A stretch of 64,000 nucleotides of DNA from NCBI GenBank assembly GCA_035236585.1, contig CP141130.1, positions 80,729,527 through 80,793,526 of the forward strand, read 5' to 3'. How positions within the stretch are numbered: position 1 is the first letter of the stretch; every line of letters begins with the position of its first letter. The DNA comes from Warburgia ugandensis. Taxonomy: Eukaryota > Streptophyta > Magnoliopsida > Canellales > Canellaceae. Below the pieces are notes generated by a model. That model had not been told where the DNA came from. It worked only from the letters and a program-made list of their open reading frames with translations, and did no database searches. Below are positions 13,390 through 24,598 of this stretch, piece after piece. The position numbers and the translations under genes are program-made.

Positions 13390-14202
13390 TGATAAGTATC
13401 TAATTTTGTATAAAAACTCATCTAATTAGTTACCCATGTGTTATAACTTAGAGAGTAAATTAGGAGATTTACACCAAAAATTTGTAATACATGCATTTTT
13501 AACCTAGTAACTCAAAATTTTCATATTTTGTAGGATCAAAGGCTAATCTGAGGTAAGTATATAATTTTTTTTGCTTTTTATAGGAAGAGCTAATAATCCG
13601 ACAACCGAGATCGATTGAGATGAACATTGAAGATCAAAATCAAAAGATCAAGTCAAAGCCTAAATATCATCAACCCAAAGTTAGATTGATGACCAAGATC
13701 ACCTCAAATGAAGCATTGAAAAATTCATAGGTGACCAAAGTGGGCCCATGAAGTAAGCCATGCATTCCCACCACCTTAGCATAGGAGTCATGCAAACCAC
13801 CTTAGTCATATAAGCCATGTGAGAAGGTGACAAGCTAAGGAGTCAAGCCAAGCCATTAAAGCCAATGAAGTGAGCTATGAAGCCAAGCCAAGTGAACCCT
13901 CAATGAAGTCATCTTAGCCATGCCACATGGACCAATAGGAGGAGAGCACCTCCACTTTCCTTTTCTTTTTCCCACTCCCCATCTTTCTCTCCACTCATCA
14001 ATTAAATAATCCCACTATGGGACATGAGTGGAGGCATCTCCTTAAAAGATGGAGCAACCCACCTTATTTCCATATTCTATGATTCTACCCACCTTCCACT
14101 CACATTTCTTTATTTCAACCATCATTCTTTGTCTCCATTCTTTTTCAACTCATCCTACCTTTCATTTTCCCTTAAATCACCTTAAAATTAAAAAAAAACA
14201 TG

Positions 14203-14210
14203 TATAAATA
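14203..14210 (+). promoter_or_regulatory. Probable LTR TATA box
   Basis: TATAAATA followed by a GC-richer palindromic GCCCCCATGGGGGC. It is the only canonical TATA box that I noticed in this solo LTR and would serve as the promoter of the former retroelement. Confidence 0.5.
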
Positions 14211-14479
14211 GCCCCCATGGGGGCTTCCATGCATTTGGACCATGGTGGAGGGGGATCCTCCTCCTTACTCCTTCAATGTAATCATCCTTGGAGCTTGCCA
14301 TCTTCCTCTACTATTTCATGCCTCTTGCTTTGGGGTTTTGATCAATCTTTCAAGTTGATTTTCACTTCAAAGTTCAGGTTGGTTATCTCTTAGTTACTTC
14401 TTTAATTGTCTTTGAATTCCTGCTTTGTTTTGATCCTTGGTTCCATACTTAGTTGTTAGCTTCTTTAGCCTTTAGTTGT

Positions 14480-14547
14480 ATGATCTATTGATTTAAGAGC
14501 TATAACTCTTTGGTAGTGACACCAAAAGAGTAAGCTATTAGATCAAA
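14480..14547 (+). repeat. Hairpin 1 in solo LTR
   Basis: Imperfect inverted repeat. The outer arms TGATCTA and TAGATCA enclose the inner arms ACTCTTTGGT and ACCAAAAGAGT, with a 6-base loop AGTGAC. Confidence 0.7.
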
Positions 14548-14620
14548 GTCTTTACCTTACATTCTTGTGTTGTTCCTTTGTTTCCTGGCCATTTGTCTCT
14601 TAATTTCATTCATAGATCCA

Positions 14621-14680
14621 TTAATCTAAGACTACAACTCTCTTTTAGTGATAGCCAAGAGAGTGTAGTTATTAGATTAA
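14621..14680 (+). repeat. Hairpin 2 in solo LTR
   Basis: Inverted repeat related in sequence to hairpin 1. The outer arms TTAATCTAA and TTAGATTAA enclose ACTACAACTCTCTT and AAGAGAGTGTAGT. Confidence 0.7.
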
Positions 14681-15492
14681 GTTTTTTGCCTTTGAATACC
14701 CCTTAAGTTCTTTGCCAAATCCGTACCTTCTTTCTTCATTGTTTCCTTTCTTTTTACTTTTATTTTGATTGAGTTACTTGTATATTTGTTTAGGATGAGA
14801 TTACATAGAAGATAGAGGATCAATTTTGGAATTTATGGAGTTTATTGAAGGATGTGCAAACTCCATGAGTGATGTACACCTCACCTGTATTGATTACTCT
14901 TTCATTCAAGTAAAGAATTGTTCATTTGTAATCTTCTCTTTTATGAATGAATCACTTGATTTGAAACTTATGTTCCATGGCTGTTATGATGCAATATCTT
15001 TGTTTAAGATTCTAAAACACATTTGCATTCCGTCTCTTACGTATGCAATCTATTGGTTCTTGCATTCCATTTCTTAGTTACCCTAAGTTCCATGCATAGT
15101 TTTAGATTAGTTTGCTTCAAATTTTCTTTACTTTTATGCACATATTTCATGCATCTTAAGTTTACTTAGGTTCCATTCATCTCATTTCGTTTCATGCATT
15201 CTTTCTAGTTTAATTCAATACACACTTGTTAGTTGTTTCCATAAGAAAGTTCTCAAATTTATGTTTGTTTACTTTTAGCATGTTTTCATATTCCATGTTT
15301 TAAATTTATGTTATGTTTTGATTCTTAGTATAGGATAAAATTCATTATCTTTGGCGAGGTTAAGTAGTTTAAGAAAAGTTCCACTTAATACACAAACCGT
15401 TCAATTCCTCGTGGGATCGACCTCACTTGCACATTTATACTACAACTAATTCGTGTGCTTGCGAGTTTAACTTTAAAAATTATAGCACTAAA

Positions 15493-15773
15493 CATCATTC
15501 CCTTCTCTAGTATTTCCAATTTGAAATTCAAATGCAATGTTTATCTTGTTGTTGAGATTAGATTGCTAATCTAGTCATCCCATAGAGGATTGTAAGTTGT
15601 ACTTTGTTCTTATCACAATTCTTCATAGTATATACAAGAACCTATATACCAATATTGGGTGTATCAAATAATTCATTTTTACATCCCTATACTTTTCATT
15701 TACATATTAGACCATTTATTTGATTTCCATAACTTCATTATCCTTTATAATAAATATTTCCAATAATGGGTGA
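15493..15773 (+). mobile_element. Copia-2 3' end, shared with segment B
   Basis: Continues the copia-2 3' flank after the solo LTR. It matches about 28810-29085 (CTAGTATTTCCAATTTGAAA, CATAGTATATA and TTGGTGTATCAA segments). It is probably copia-2 3' LTR, but no matching 5' LTR remains for comparison. Confidence 0.55.
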
Positions 15774-15778
15774 TTTTA

Positions 15779-18526
15779 TGTGACGACCCGGGTTTTTTCA
15801 TGCATTTTTAAATGCAATATCTAATTCTTAAGGCAGGATGCATCCTTATTTGAAAACCATTTTATAAAAACCATGCAATGCAGGAAAAAATCTTTAGTTT
15901 TAAACTTATTTTGAAAACCCTGAGTGTCATTTGCTTTCACAACAACCAAAGTAATTTTTGAAAAGCTTTAGAAACCATAAATGTTTTTCCCTAGGTCTTT
16001 CCAGTCACAGCACATAGCCCAACTGTAATTAAATACAACTACATGTCCAAAGGGTTGAGAGTTTACTTACATGTATAACTATCTCCTTTTTAATTCACTT
16101 GCTCGTAGCACTAATATCGCCTGAGACGTCTTCTATTTATGAGTGGAACTATCCTGAAAAATGTTAAGGATAGGGTGAGTATATACTATACTCAGTAGGA
16201 GTCTATCACTACTAGGTTTGTAATGCATGTTATGTTTAAAATCATGTGCACATAAAAACATATGCATGTTCAAATAATCATGTTCAATATCGATATTAAA
16301 AACCACCGTCAAACCGGAATAATGACAACTTAAAGAAATATCATAATCCAAGTCAAAAGTATCATATATCATAAACATAATGATATGCATCAGATGCTCA
16401 ACTGAATCCAACTCATGGATATCTAGTATGGTATGGTCGACTAACCTCATATCATGTCATATGCAATGCAAATAAGTCCATAAAACCATAGGGTCCAACT
16501 ATGCCCACGACCTCCTCGCCGTGTGATCTCCGGGTACCTGAGGACACTCGGTCATAGCCTCAACGGGGCCTATGACACGTCGACCCAGTGCCGTGACACT
16601 AGTGGTAGCCCCCTATACCACATGCAGTCGACGTAGGGACGTTGCCCTTTTTGGGCGTGGTACCCATCCACCTAATAGTGGTAGAGGCTGGAGGCCAACC
16701 CAAATCTCTCGGCATAACCCCCACGAGCTTATCAGCCTAAATCATAATCAGATCAAACAAGCGAAAACCTCTCTTTTTTCAAAACATGTCCTCTTTGGGT
16801 CCCTCACAACTACCTGGCCCTCGGCACTCCAGCGTCTTTTGGTAACCCTCAAGGACATGTAATTTTTTTGCAAGAACTTAATGCTCACAAATCATGCAAT
16901 GTGTGTAATAGTTTGCAAAACATATCTATGCATAATGTATATGCAATTATTTACAAAACATGTCTATGCATAAAGCATTTATCACATGTATGATGAATTC
17001 ATTTATATGCTAAACAAGTCATAAAATAAGTCATATATGTATACTTAAAACATGTTGTTTCAAAACAATCATGGCTCTTTAAAAAATCTAGTAGCGATAG
17101 AGCACCTATCTCAAAGTCTCCTGGAGTCATGTCCTTTATCGCTTAACCCATCCCCGAGTCTCATTTATAAACTCCTGGGTATAAATGGATATAAGGAGTC
17201 CTAATTAATTGCAGTCTATTTAGACATTAGACCACTAGCCCTGCCTATTGGGTCCCTAGTTCTTGCCTAATTCATTGTCAAGCTGGATCCTATGATGTGG
17301 ACCTACTATTCCATAGCTAACTCTGTAAATTGTCCTTTAATCTTAGCTTTAAAGTCTTGTTGGGTCCACGTGTCCCAGTTCCCTCACGTGCGTGCGCGCT
17401 TAAAGGCCGTGTCAGGGACCGCGTTTTTGCACGCGCACATGCATGCTCAGGTGACGCGTTATGGCGCGCATCATTGCACTGGCTCACCTTGTATCATAGC
17501 GCGTCTCAGCTCCCAGGGCACCCCGTGCACCCTGGTCGAGCCAGGACTCATGCCCTATGTCATGCGCGCACACGAGGGCTGCTCCTAGGACAGTGTACGC
17601 ACTGTCGTACGCCCGGAGCCCATCCCTGGGACCCTGTCCCAGGCGCACATGGAGCAAAGTGTCCCTGGGACGCCTGGCTCATGCAAGGTCGTCTGGACCT
17701 GGCTTAGGCATTGTGTTCGTGCAGGCCATTTGAACAGCTTGGGAACGTCCTCCAGCCCAGAAATCCGGCTGGAAAAAGGTCAGATCCGGCATGGATCTTA
17801 GCCTGGGGGAAGTGAAACAAAGGAAAGGAAAGGAGGGGCTTACCTGGGTAGCCTGGGGACGCCCTTTTCCGGGTGGTGCGGCTCCTCCTTTCCGCCTAAA
17901 AACCCTTGGCTGCTGGAAACTCGAAGAAGGGGAAAACCCCATTGCCAAGACCGGAGAGAAGAGAGAGGAATGGGGAGATGGGAATGGCTGGCCTGACTTG
18001 GGGTTGCCATTGCCGAAAAACTCAGAGAGATGGGTTTGAGACAGGTTTCCGGTTTTGCTGGAAACCCCAGTCTCAAACGACTAGAAAAAAAAAACCGTTT
18101 TGAAGAGGGGGGAAGATGGGGTTTTTGTAGAGGAATGAAAGGCGGTGCCCCTCAATGGCGGTGCCGCCATTTTCCCTGATGTATTCTAGAGAAATCGTGA
18201 AAAAACGGGTTTCTGGGAGGGTCTAGAGGTTGAAGACGATAGGGGGTGCCGTTATCAAAACGCCCCCCTTTTTCGTTTTTTCGTTTTTCTATTTTATTTC
18301 CAGAAATACCCCTATCTTTAAACGGCTGTAACTTCCTCATACGAACTCCGTTTTGGGTGATTTTTGAGGCGTTGGATTCCATTTTTTGAGTAGAATCTAA
18401 TGGTACTAAGTCCCTCAAAAATTCATTCATTTAATATTTTAAATAAAGTGAAACATTTAACTCAGTTTATTTCTTATAGAATGTTCAATTTTCATTAAAA
18501 ATAGTGTAAATTGCTCGGGCATTACA
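15779..18526 (-). mobile_element. 2.75-kb solo LTR, Tekay-like gypsy
   Basis: The + strand starts TGTGACGACCCGGG and ends GGGCATTACA, flanked by TTTTA at 15774-15778 and 18527-18531. The paralogous site near 29085-29095 is uninterrupted. It shares short blocks with the complete Tekay-type LTRs at 48084 and 55641, such as GGGGTGCCGTTATCAA and the GGCGTTGGATTC region, in the same relative order. I infer - orientation and a related family. No internal region is present. The GC-rich core (17380-18130) produces several fortuitous open frames. Confidence 0.87.
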
Positions 18527-18531
18527 TTTTA

Positions 18532-20191
18532 ACTTCCAAAAAAATTTGCTATCAAGTCATTCATTATGGATAGTTCTATGTTTATGAACCTCCACGTTTG
18601 TGTAATTAAAAGTACACTTTTAATTTTCTAGACTCATCGAATTAGCACTATTTAGTAGTCATTCACAATAAGAGAACTTAAAAGAATGAGTCTTATCAAC
18701 AAAGGAAGGACCCACCATGGTAAAGTGGGCAGCAGCACTCTCACTTGACTCAAGCATTCTTCTATTTTCTGCATTTTATTTTATTTTATTTTTTGGTTTA
18801 TCCCATTGCAATCGAGAACTAGACTTGTATGGTAAATCTTAGAACTTGCTCTAATTTGTACATTTATTGACTTTTAAGGTACCTATATTTAGTGACACCA
18901 TGGACATGCATACTGTTAGACTTGACTTGGGGAGACAGAGCTTCTTGGCGAGATTAAATGTAATTTTCAAGCAATTTATTTTGTTTAGTCAATATGGGTT
19001 AGTTTTGTTGCAACATTTATTTACCTGGCTGAATAGTGGTGGTGAATATACAACTAAAAAATATTGATATGAGTTAACACGTGCAAATGTTACTCTGATT
19101 GAGTTTGAGATCCCACCTTTAGCTAGGTCCAACTTTAGATGATTTGACTCAATCATCTTGTTCGACCTCTCTTGTTTGGGTTGTATGTAAACAATCATGC
19201 CCACTGGTTAGAATCATCAAAATGGATCAGCGAATGAAATCTAATCTAATATGCACAAACCCATGCATATCTAAACAGATTGGAAACATAAGTATGCACT
19301 GATAATATATCAAAAAATTCAAATCTATATCAGATGTTCCATGAATAATGGATTGGAGGATAATCCAAGGATAAGAAGCAATGACTGGTAACCTTTTCAA
19401 AACAAAAAAAGAGGTCTTGTAAAAGTACAAACTTGTCCAATAGCATAGACTCAGCCCGTAGAGTATGGATTTGAAAGATCTAAGTTGTTTATCATGTTTG
19501 GCATAAAAAAATTAGTCAACCCACTATAAATATATGCATTTGGATGATTTAAACTATTCATTTTGGGTCTTTTCAAAAACCAAAAGTTTTGAATTTGAAC
19601 TCAAAGTAAGCTAATATCATCTGAAGGGCATGAAATTTGATATGTAGCCTATCTAAGCCATTAATCCAAGCGCGATGAATGACTTCGATCTTTCAAAACC
19701 AAATTGTAATTTTCTCATAGTTTTTTATTTCCAATATGCCCTTTTAAATGAATATCCATGAATAAATCCGTGTAGATCATAGATTTAAAGGATTGAATAG
19801 GTTCGATATGGTTTCTGAATAGATCTAATTTTTTCATTCAGTTTATCTATTTTACCCGACATACTTCTAGCTATTCTTTGTTTTCAATTGACAAATCTAA
19901 TGATCACGATTTAGAACTCAAAACAGCATGGCTAAAATCATCCAATGGTCTTTGAAGCAAAACAAGATGGATGGGTCAGATCATCCAAAGGTGGGGCTTA
20001 GCTAGCATGTTCACACAGTCAACTTGAAAATCATGGAGTACTCAGGCAAATGCAGTTCCCGGCTATCAGAGTTACGTTTAACCAGAATGGATTTTGAGCC
20101 AATAAAAGCATTGTTTCTACAGACAACAATTCGGCGAGTCCAAGATGCAAAACACGGATAGCCTAAGATTGCATCGATTAGGCCGAACTAA
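18532..20191. other. Low-copy intergenic DNA of segment A
   Basis: No gene is supported. The sequence is preserved, diverged, in segment B (29100-30960). Open frames here are short and not conserved in the paralogous copy. Confidence 0.6.
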
Positions 20192-20209
20192 AGAAGTCAT
20201 ACAATCATT

Positions 20210-21634
20210 TCATGGCAACCATAACTGTAGAAATACATTATTCAATCTAGAGGGCTGAAAATAAGGTAACAACGAAAGTGTGAACTGCACGATGGTAATG
20301 GTAAGGGCTGTAGCAGCAGCGACGGTTGCTATAACCGACCATGTACTGCCGAAGTACCTCTCCTTGAAACCTTCCAAAAATATATGCCATGTCTGACCAT
20401 AATACTTGTTCACTTTTCCAAATTGCTCGGAGAGGTAACATTCATCCAGGTTAAAGACTGTCTCTCTTCCAAACCCTTTGAAGAAACGGGTTAAATCTTC
20501 ATCCGTTCCAAAATAGTTCTCTATGATATTAGCTTCGGAAATTAATGCAACATCCCCGGTAGTGTTGATAAGACGATCCATGAAGTTGACATAAGTTGAG
20601 AAGTATTCACCATTGCCTTTATGAGTCTGCTCGAACGCGACACAGTTCAGGATGAACGTGGCAGCGAAGTTGTCCAACGTTATTTTTGGGATTTCCAGTA
20701 TCCCTTTTCTAAACCCGCATGTGAACCTTATTTCCAAGAAACTATCAGCTTTCGCTTTTTCTGGGATTTGGAACTTAATACCTGCCGTTCGGAGCTTTGA
20801 CGCGCATTGGATATAATCCGCAGACTCTTTTTTTTTTTCGAGTTCTGTAAGATACGAAGGAATTAAACTTGCACGGTATAGATCTAGTAAGTGCTTGCCT
20901 TCAACATCACAGTAACGTTTAAAAACTTCCTCGGGTCTATCCATTCCTCTGTTGAAGAATATGAGGGCAAGCTTTGTCAAGGTGGAATCCGTCCCGTCTG
21001 ATAACGACCGATTCTTTGTGAGATCGAAAAGGCTTTGTACGATAAAAAATGGAAGTTGGTTTTCAAGTAGGAGGAGGTCCATCAGAAGGTGGTCCAATAT
21101 CCACCCCGAAGTGTGGAATGGGTCATTAGCTTGCATTTCTACTCTGCCCTCGGCCTTGCGGAAGAGCTCGATGATGAAGCACCCATCGAGTACCAGCATT
21201 TCGATGAAATCCTTGCTGTCTAACGATATGGTCTCCGAATAATAATTTCTTGCCTTTTGCTCCAAACGTATCATGTTATCAAGGTAATCGTCCAAGCAAA
21301 GACCATATTCCTGTGTTCGCTCGAGGAGCGAGTCAAGAAAGCGCCATTTGTGCTGTTCGAATATCTCTAAGGTCTTTTCTCCTCGGTGATAAGGGCCTAC
21401 GGAAACAAGCCGAGGAAAGCATCCCTCGGGATTGATTTTGACAATGTGACGAGGTAGTCTGGAGATGCAACATGAGGTCGCACCTGCGGAATCCCTCAGT
21501 AACTTGGGCTTTTCCTTCCTTCTCTTTTCCATGGAATTGGACACAGCTTCCCGAAACGTAATAATATGATTGGGTCCTTCATCTAGCTCTCCTCTTGCAT
21601 CTGATTTGGTCTCTACTTTTTGGGGATCCACCAT
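20210..21634 (-). CDS. DUF247 (UPF0481) family protein, intact
   Basis: A 474-codon intronless gene. The DUF247 family is plant-specific and of mostly unknown biochemical role; some grass members lie at self-incompatibility loci. Visible signatures: SRLPRHIVKINPEGCFPRLVSVGPYHRG near residues 57-84, the QHKWRFLDSLLER and LDGCFIIELFR blocks, LLLLENQLPFFIVQSLFDL at about 188-206, FMDRLINTTGDVALISEANIIENYFGTDEDLTRFF at about 355-390, and a C-terminal hydrophobic segment (SVIATVAAATALTITIVQFTLSLLPYF, about 431-457) that is the usual single membrane anchor. Length fits the family (about 420-550). The start is the first ATG after a TATA-like box and precedes the domain by a usual distance. A near-complete deletion of the paralogue occurred in segment B. 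Confidence 0.93.
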   Translation of the reverse strand: MVDPQKVETKSDARGELDEGPNHIITFREAVSNSMEKRRKEKPKLLRDSAGATSCCISRLPRHIVKINPEGCFPRLVSVGPYHRGEKTLEIFEQHKWRFLDSLLERTQEYGLCLDDYLDNMIRLEQKARNYYSETISLDSKDFIEMLVLDGCFIIELFRKAEGRVEMQANDPFHTSGWILDHLLMDLLLLENQLPFFIVQSLFDLTKNRSLSDGTDSTLTKLALIFFNRGMDRPEEVFKRYCDVEGKHLLDLYRASLIPSYLTELEKKKESADYIQCASKLRTAGIKFQIPEKAKADSFLEIRFTCGFRKGILEIPKITLDNFAATFILNCVAFEQTHKGNGEYFSTYVNFMDRLINTTGDVALISEANIIENYFGTDEDLTRFFKGFGRETVFNLDECYLSEQFGKVNKYYGQTWHIFLEGFKERYFGSTWSVIATVAAATALTITIVQFTLSLLPYFQPSRLNNVFLQLWLP

Positions 21635-21674
21635 CTTCTAAGATTTACTTTGCCAGACGGGAACGCAGCACCAC

Positions 21675-21684
21675 ATTAAATAGA
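21675..21684 (-). promoter_or_regulatory. TATA-like box of the DUF247 gene
   Basis: On the - strand the sequence reads CTATTTAATG about 40 bp upstream of the DUF247 ATG. A start of transcription between the two would leave a very short leader. The assignment rests on position and sequence only. Confidence 0.4.
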
Positions 21685-21689
21685 CTGAA

Positions 21690-22620
21690 GCCAACACTTG
21701 AGTTTAGACATCGACCTCGAAGTTTGGTTAATTTTTGCTACATGCCATTGAAGCTTTAAAATATACCACCCGAGGGCTCCTGCCTTGCACGTCGTGTACT
21801 TAAAGTCATTTATCTTCTGCCCCTGATGAGATAAGAGTGCATGTGGGGCTCACTTATTTTGGAGATCCAAACTGCCTATCTTATAGCTCTTGCTTTGGAT
21901 GAGCAATACACCAACTTCAGACACAAATAAGTATTTGAATCTTGGCCTTCAGATGTAGGTTTTATCGGTAACTGATCTACAGCAAGCAGTTCCAATTAAG
22001 TGGCTCGGGTCATTGTATGTTGGATGTTTAAATGGTTTGGATCATTGGATGTTGTTTGCAATTAGGAGCCAACGTATACCTTTGTACATTCTGTACATAG
22101 CTCAGTAAGGGAAGTCGAGGAACACAAACGACTGCCTTCACATGCTTTTCTATACGTGTGAGAAATATAATTGTACCTAGATGTGAACTGCTCATCTTTA
22201 AGACTGCCTGTAGGTCATATTTACGTGATAGCGTATTCGTCATAGCCATACGCCAAAGATGACATCTTAAAGACATTTTGGCCAGTACTAGTAGGGGAAA
22301 AATGCCGAGGGTAGAAAAGTCACATGAAACACGTGTTGGAAAATTCTTGCCAAAACAGAGTCATCATCATCATTCATCGTCATCAAAGCCTTACCTCCGT
22401 TAAGGGTCAGGCTTTCACATGAGCTCTGATTATTTAATTATTTTTTCAACGATAGAGATGCCCATTTCAAACAAGAGGAACACCCACGTAGATCTCGTTT
22501 TGAAGTGGGAAACGGCAATTCGTGACATTTCAAAGTAGGTATTCCCATTAATATCTTTTTTCTTTATAAAAACGCATAATTCATCAAAAGAAAAAGAAAT
22601 TTAGATACAAAATCACAAAC
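21690..22620. other. Intergenic DNA upstream of DUF247
   Basis: No gene is supported. The 22180-22350 part is retained in segment B (32325-32450). Confidence 0.6.
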
Positions 22621-22629
22621 GAGTATTAG

Positions 22630-23390
22630 TATAAAGCCAGACAAGGCTTCTAGTTTTTCATATTGGACCCTTTCTTATTTGATTCAAATAGTTCATCTAA
22701 CTTAACTAATTTTGGATATCTCATAGCTGAAAAATTATTTCAAAAGAAAATCATTAGATTCCAACAAATTGTATTTAATTCTCTGTATTCAAGCCATTGC
22801 TTCTAAAGAGCTTTTGACCCTCTATATTTTGCAAGGTGAAGGCACCAGTTGTTGGATATTAATGACTTTCTTTAGAAATGGTTTTTGAGTCATGAGGTGT
22901 ACTAAACTAGGCGTGTCAAAACGAAAAAGTAGAGGCACTTCACAGTAGTTGGGGTGCTGTCTTGCTTTACAACAGCATTCCTCCATATAAAAAAATTAAC
23001 CTTTAGAACCTAGCATTAGAAAATTTAATTATTTTCAGGAATTGGTATAAATTGCAACAACACCTCCACAAGGGAGAAGGGCCCTTATGCCCACATAATT
23101 AATCCAAGGTGTTTATCTAACACAAATGAGTTTGGACATCTCCTAGCCCAAAAATCATTCAAAAAAATATTAAGTAAGAAACAACAAATTGTGTTTTAGT
23201 TGTTGAACAGAAACTGTTACTTCTAGAGAGTTGCTTACAATTGGTATCTAGCAAGATGAAGCATCGTTTGTTGGAATTTTTTTTTAAAATGAATTTTGGT
23301 TGATAAATGGTGCCTACCATAGAAATGTTGAGGTGCTTCACCCTTGGCAAGGTGCTGTTAAACTTTATTTTAGCATTCCTCATTACTTTT
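22630..23390. repeat. Diverged direct duplication of about 300 bp
   Basis: 22680-22990 and 23120-23390 align imperfectly: AAATCATT then CAACAAATTGT, a CTTCTA-AGAG segment, GCAAG-TGAAG, GTTGGA, then GGTGCTGT and CAGCATTCCTC. Segment B keeps only the end of the second unit (from about 32575). Confidence 0.65.
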
Positions 23391-23439
23391 TGAATCTCCA
23401 CCATCAATAACCATCTTTATCCATCTGCTTGGCCAACTT

Positions 23440-23735
23440 AAAAAATATGACACAGGTGATTTGTTTGGATGTTTTAAAGCTATTCTTCAAACCAAACATT
23501 TTAGAGTTAGTGTGATAAGGAGTCCCAAGTGGTATTCATGGGAACATAGTCACAAACTACAATTATTAAAGTTATTGATGTGACCATTTGCTCTTAAACT
23601 ATAAGCTGTCTTGGCATATGCACAGAGATATTTTTCTCCTTTTTCTTTTCCTTTTATTTCTAATGGTGGATTTGCGCAACTATCGAGGAGTCTCCAACTT
23701 CTAACTCTTGTGCCACTACACTACATTCGCACACA
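23440..23735. repeat. Single-copy homologue of the 255-bp array unit
   Basis: Contains, once, the succession ACTTAAAAAAT, TCAAACCAAACATTT, AGTCCCAAGTGGTATTCATG, CACAAACTACAATTATT, GATGTGACCATTTGCTCTTAAACTA and TCTCCAACTTCTAACTCTTG that is repeated in 32669-37740. It represents the pre-amplification state in segment A. Confidence 0.88.
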
Positions 23736-23744
23736 CAGATATAA

Positions 23745-23746
<2 letters not shown>

Positions 23747-23776
<30 letters not shown>
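23747..23776. repeat. (GT)15 microsatellite
   Basis: Thirty bases of uninterrupted GT, absent at the corresponding position in segment B. Confidence 0.97.
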
Positions 23777-23778
<2 letters not shown>

Positions 23779-23965
23779 CAACAATTGTGTGCACCAAGCC
23801 ACTTTTAGAGTGAATGGACAATTTTGGCAGACCCACAACAATGTTTACAAGCTGTTTATAGGATATCATATGCAGGAGGGGCCTTTATATAATGGTGGGA
23901 GTACTATCGTGCTACTTTAGCTACTCGTCCACTAACACCCTCTACGCCATCTACATCTTCATAGG

Positions 23966-24562
23966 TGTAACACCGAGGGGTTCCAACAGTTACAATATTG
24001 TTCACTTTGGGGTGCCCATATACCCCTCATGGCTTTATTTTTTTCCTAATTTCTTAGGAAAAATGCATTATGACCATTAGAGTTCCCTGAACTCTTATAA
24101 ACAATCCAATTTCCTCTCTCCAAACAATGTGGGACTAACTCTCTGTCCTTTACCCTAGCCTAAAAGTCTGCCAGCCTTCTCTTAGCCCCCCTCATCGGCC
24201 TAGGATTTCACATCTTCCCCCCTTAGGGAACACACGTCCTTGTGTGATAGTCACGACCAGGCGCCTACGTACGGCTACCCACCACACCATGAGAGGACCT
24301 GGCTCTAATACCAATTGTAATACTTTGAGGTTCCAACAATCATAATATTGTCCGCTTTGGGACACCCATACACCCCTCACGGCTTTGTTTTTCCTCGATT
24401 TTTTAGGAAAAACATAATGTGACTATTAGAGTTTTCCAAACTCTTATAAACAGTCGAGTTTCCTCTCCTTAAGCAATGTGGCACTAATTCACTGTCCTTC
24501 ACCCCAGCCTAAAAGCTGGATAGCCTTCTCTTGGGCTGCCCTCATCGACCCAAAGCTTCTCA
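23966..24562 (-). mobile_element. Left TRIM element
   Basis: LTRs 23966-24210 and 24316-24562, about 245 bp each. The internal region is about 105 bp. On the - strand it has a primer-binding site TTGGTATTAGAGCC right after the 5' LTR (24302-24315) and a polypurine tract AAGGGGGGAAGA before the 3' LTR. Its LTRs lack about 130 bp that the right TRIM has. Confidence 0.85.
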
Positions 24563-24598
24563 TTTGGTATCAGATACACATAAATGAGGCCTTTTATG

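Larger units (their letters stand above)
13390..15487 (+). mobile_element. 2.1-kb solo LTR, Ty3/gypsy-like
   Basis: Starts TGATAAGTATCTAA and ends AATTATAGCA, flanked by CTAAA at 13385-13389 and 15488-15492. The paralogous segment has an uninterrupted site near 28800 (TTTCTAAGCATCATTCC), so the boundaries are secure. A TATAAATA box at 14203-14210 suggests + orientation. The 3' end carries GTGGGATCGACCTCACTTGC, a motif I associate with the long LTRs of Tat/Ogre-like gypsy elements; that lineage call is from memory. No internal region remains. Two hairpins lie at 14480-14547 and 14621-14680. Confidence 0.9.
13071..23935. repeat. Segmental duplication copy A
   Basis: Colinear with 28486-37915 once later insertions are removed. 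Paired landmarks: AAAGAACTTCGTG at 13071 with AAAGAACTTGGTG at 28488; AAAAGTACACTTTT at 18609 with 29168; the CACCATGG(T)AA segment at 18713 with 29278; the 3' end of DUF247 at 20192 with 32007; GATGTGAACTGCTCATCTT at 22183 with 32325; CAGGAGG-CCTTTATATAA at 23874 with 37861. By eye the copies differ at roughly one base in six or seven outside indels. Confidence 0.88.

Noticed and set aside
17292..18103. Overlapping GC-rich open frames on both strands
   Set aside because: They lie inside a solo LTR with proven boundaries; high GC lowers stop frequency.
20247..21435. Shorter frames on both strands across the DUF247 gene
   Set aside because: Shadows of the real 474-codon frame.
23747..23920. 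Frames through the (GT)n tract encoding Val-Cys repeats
   Set aside because: Microsatellite read-through.
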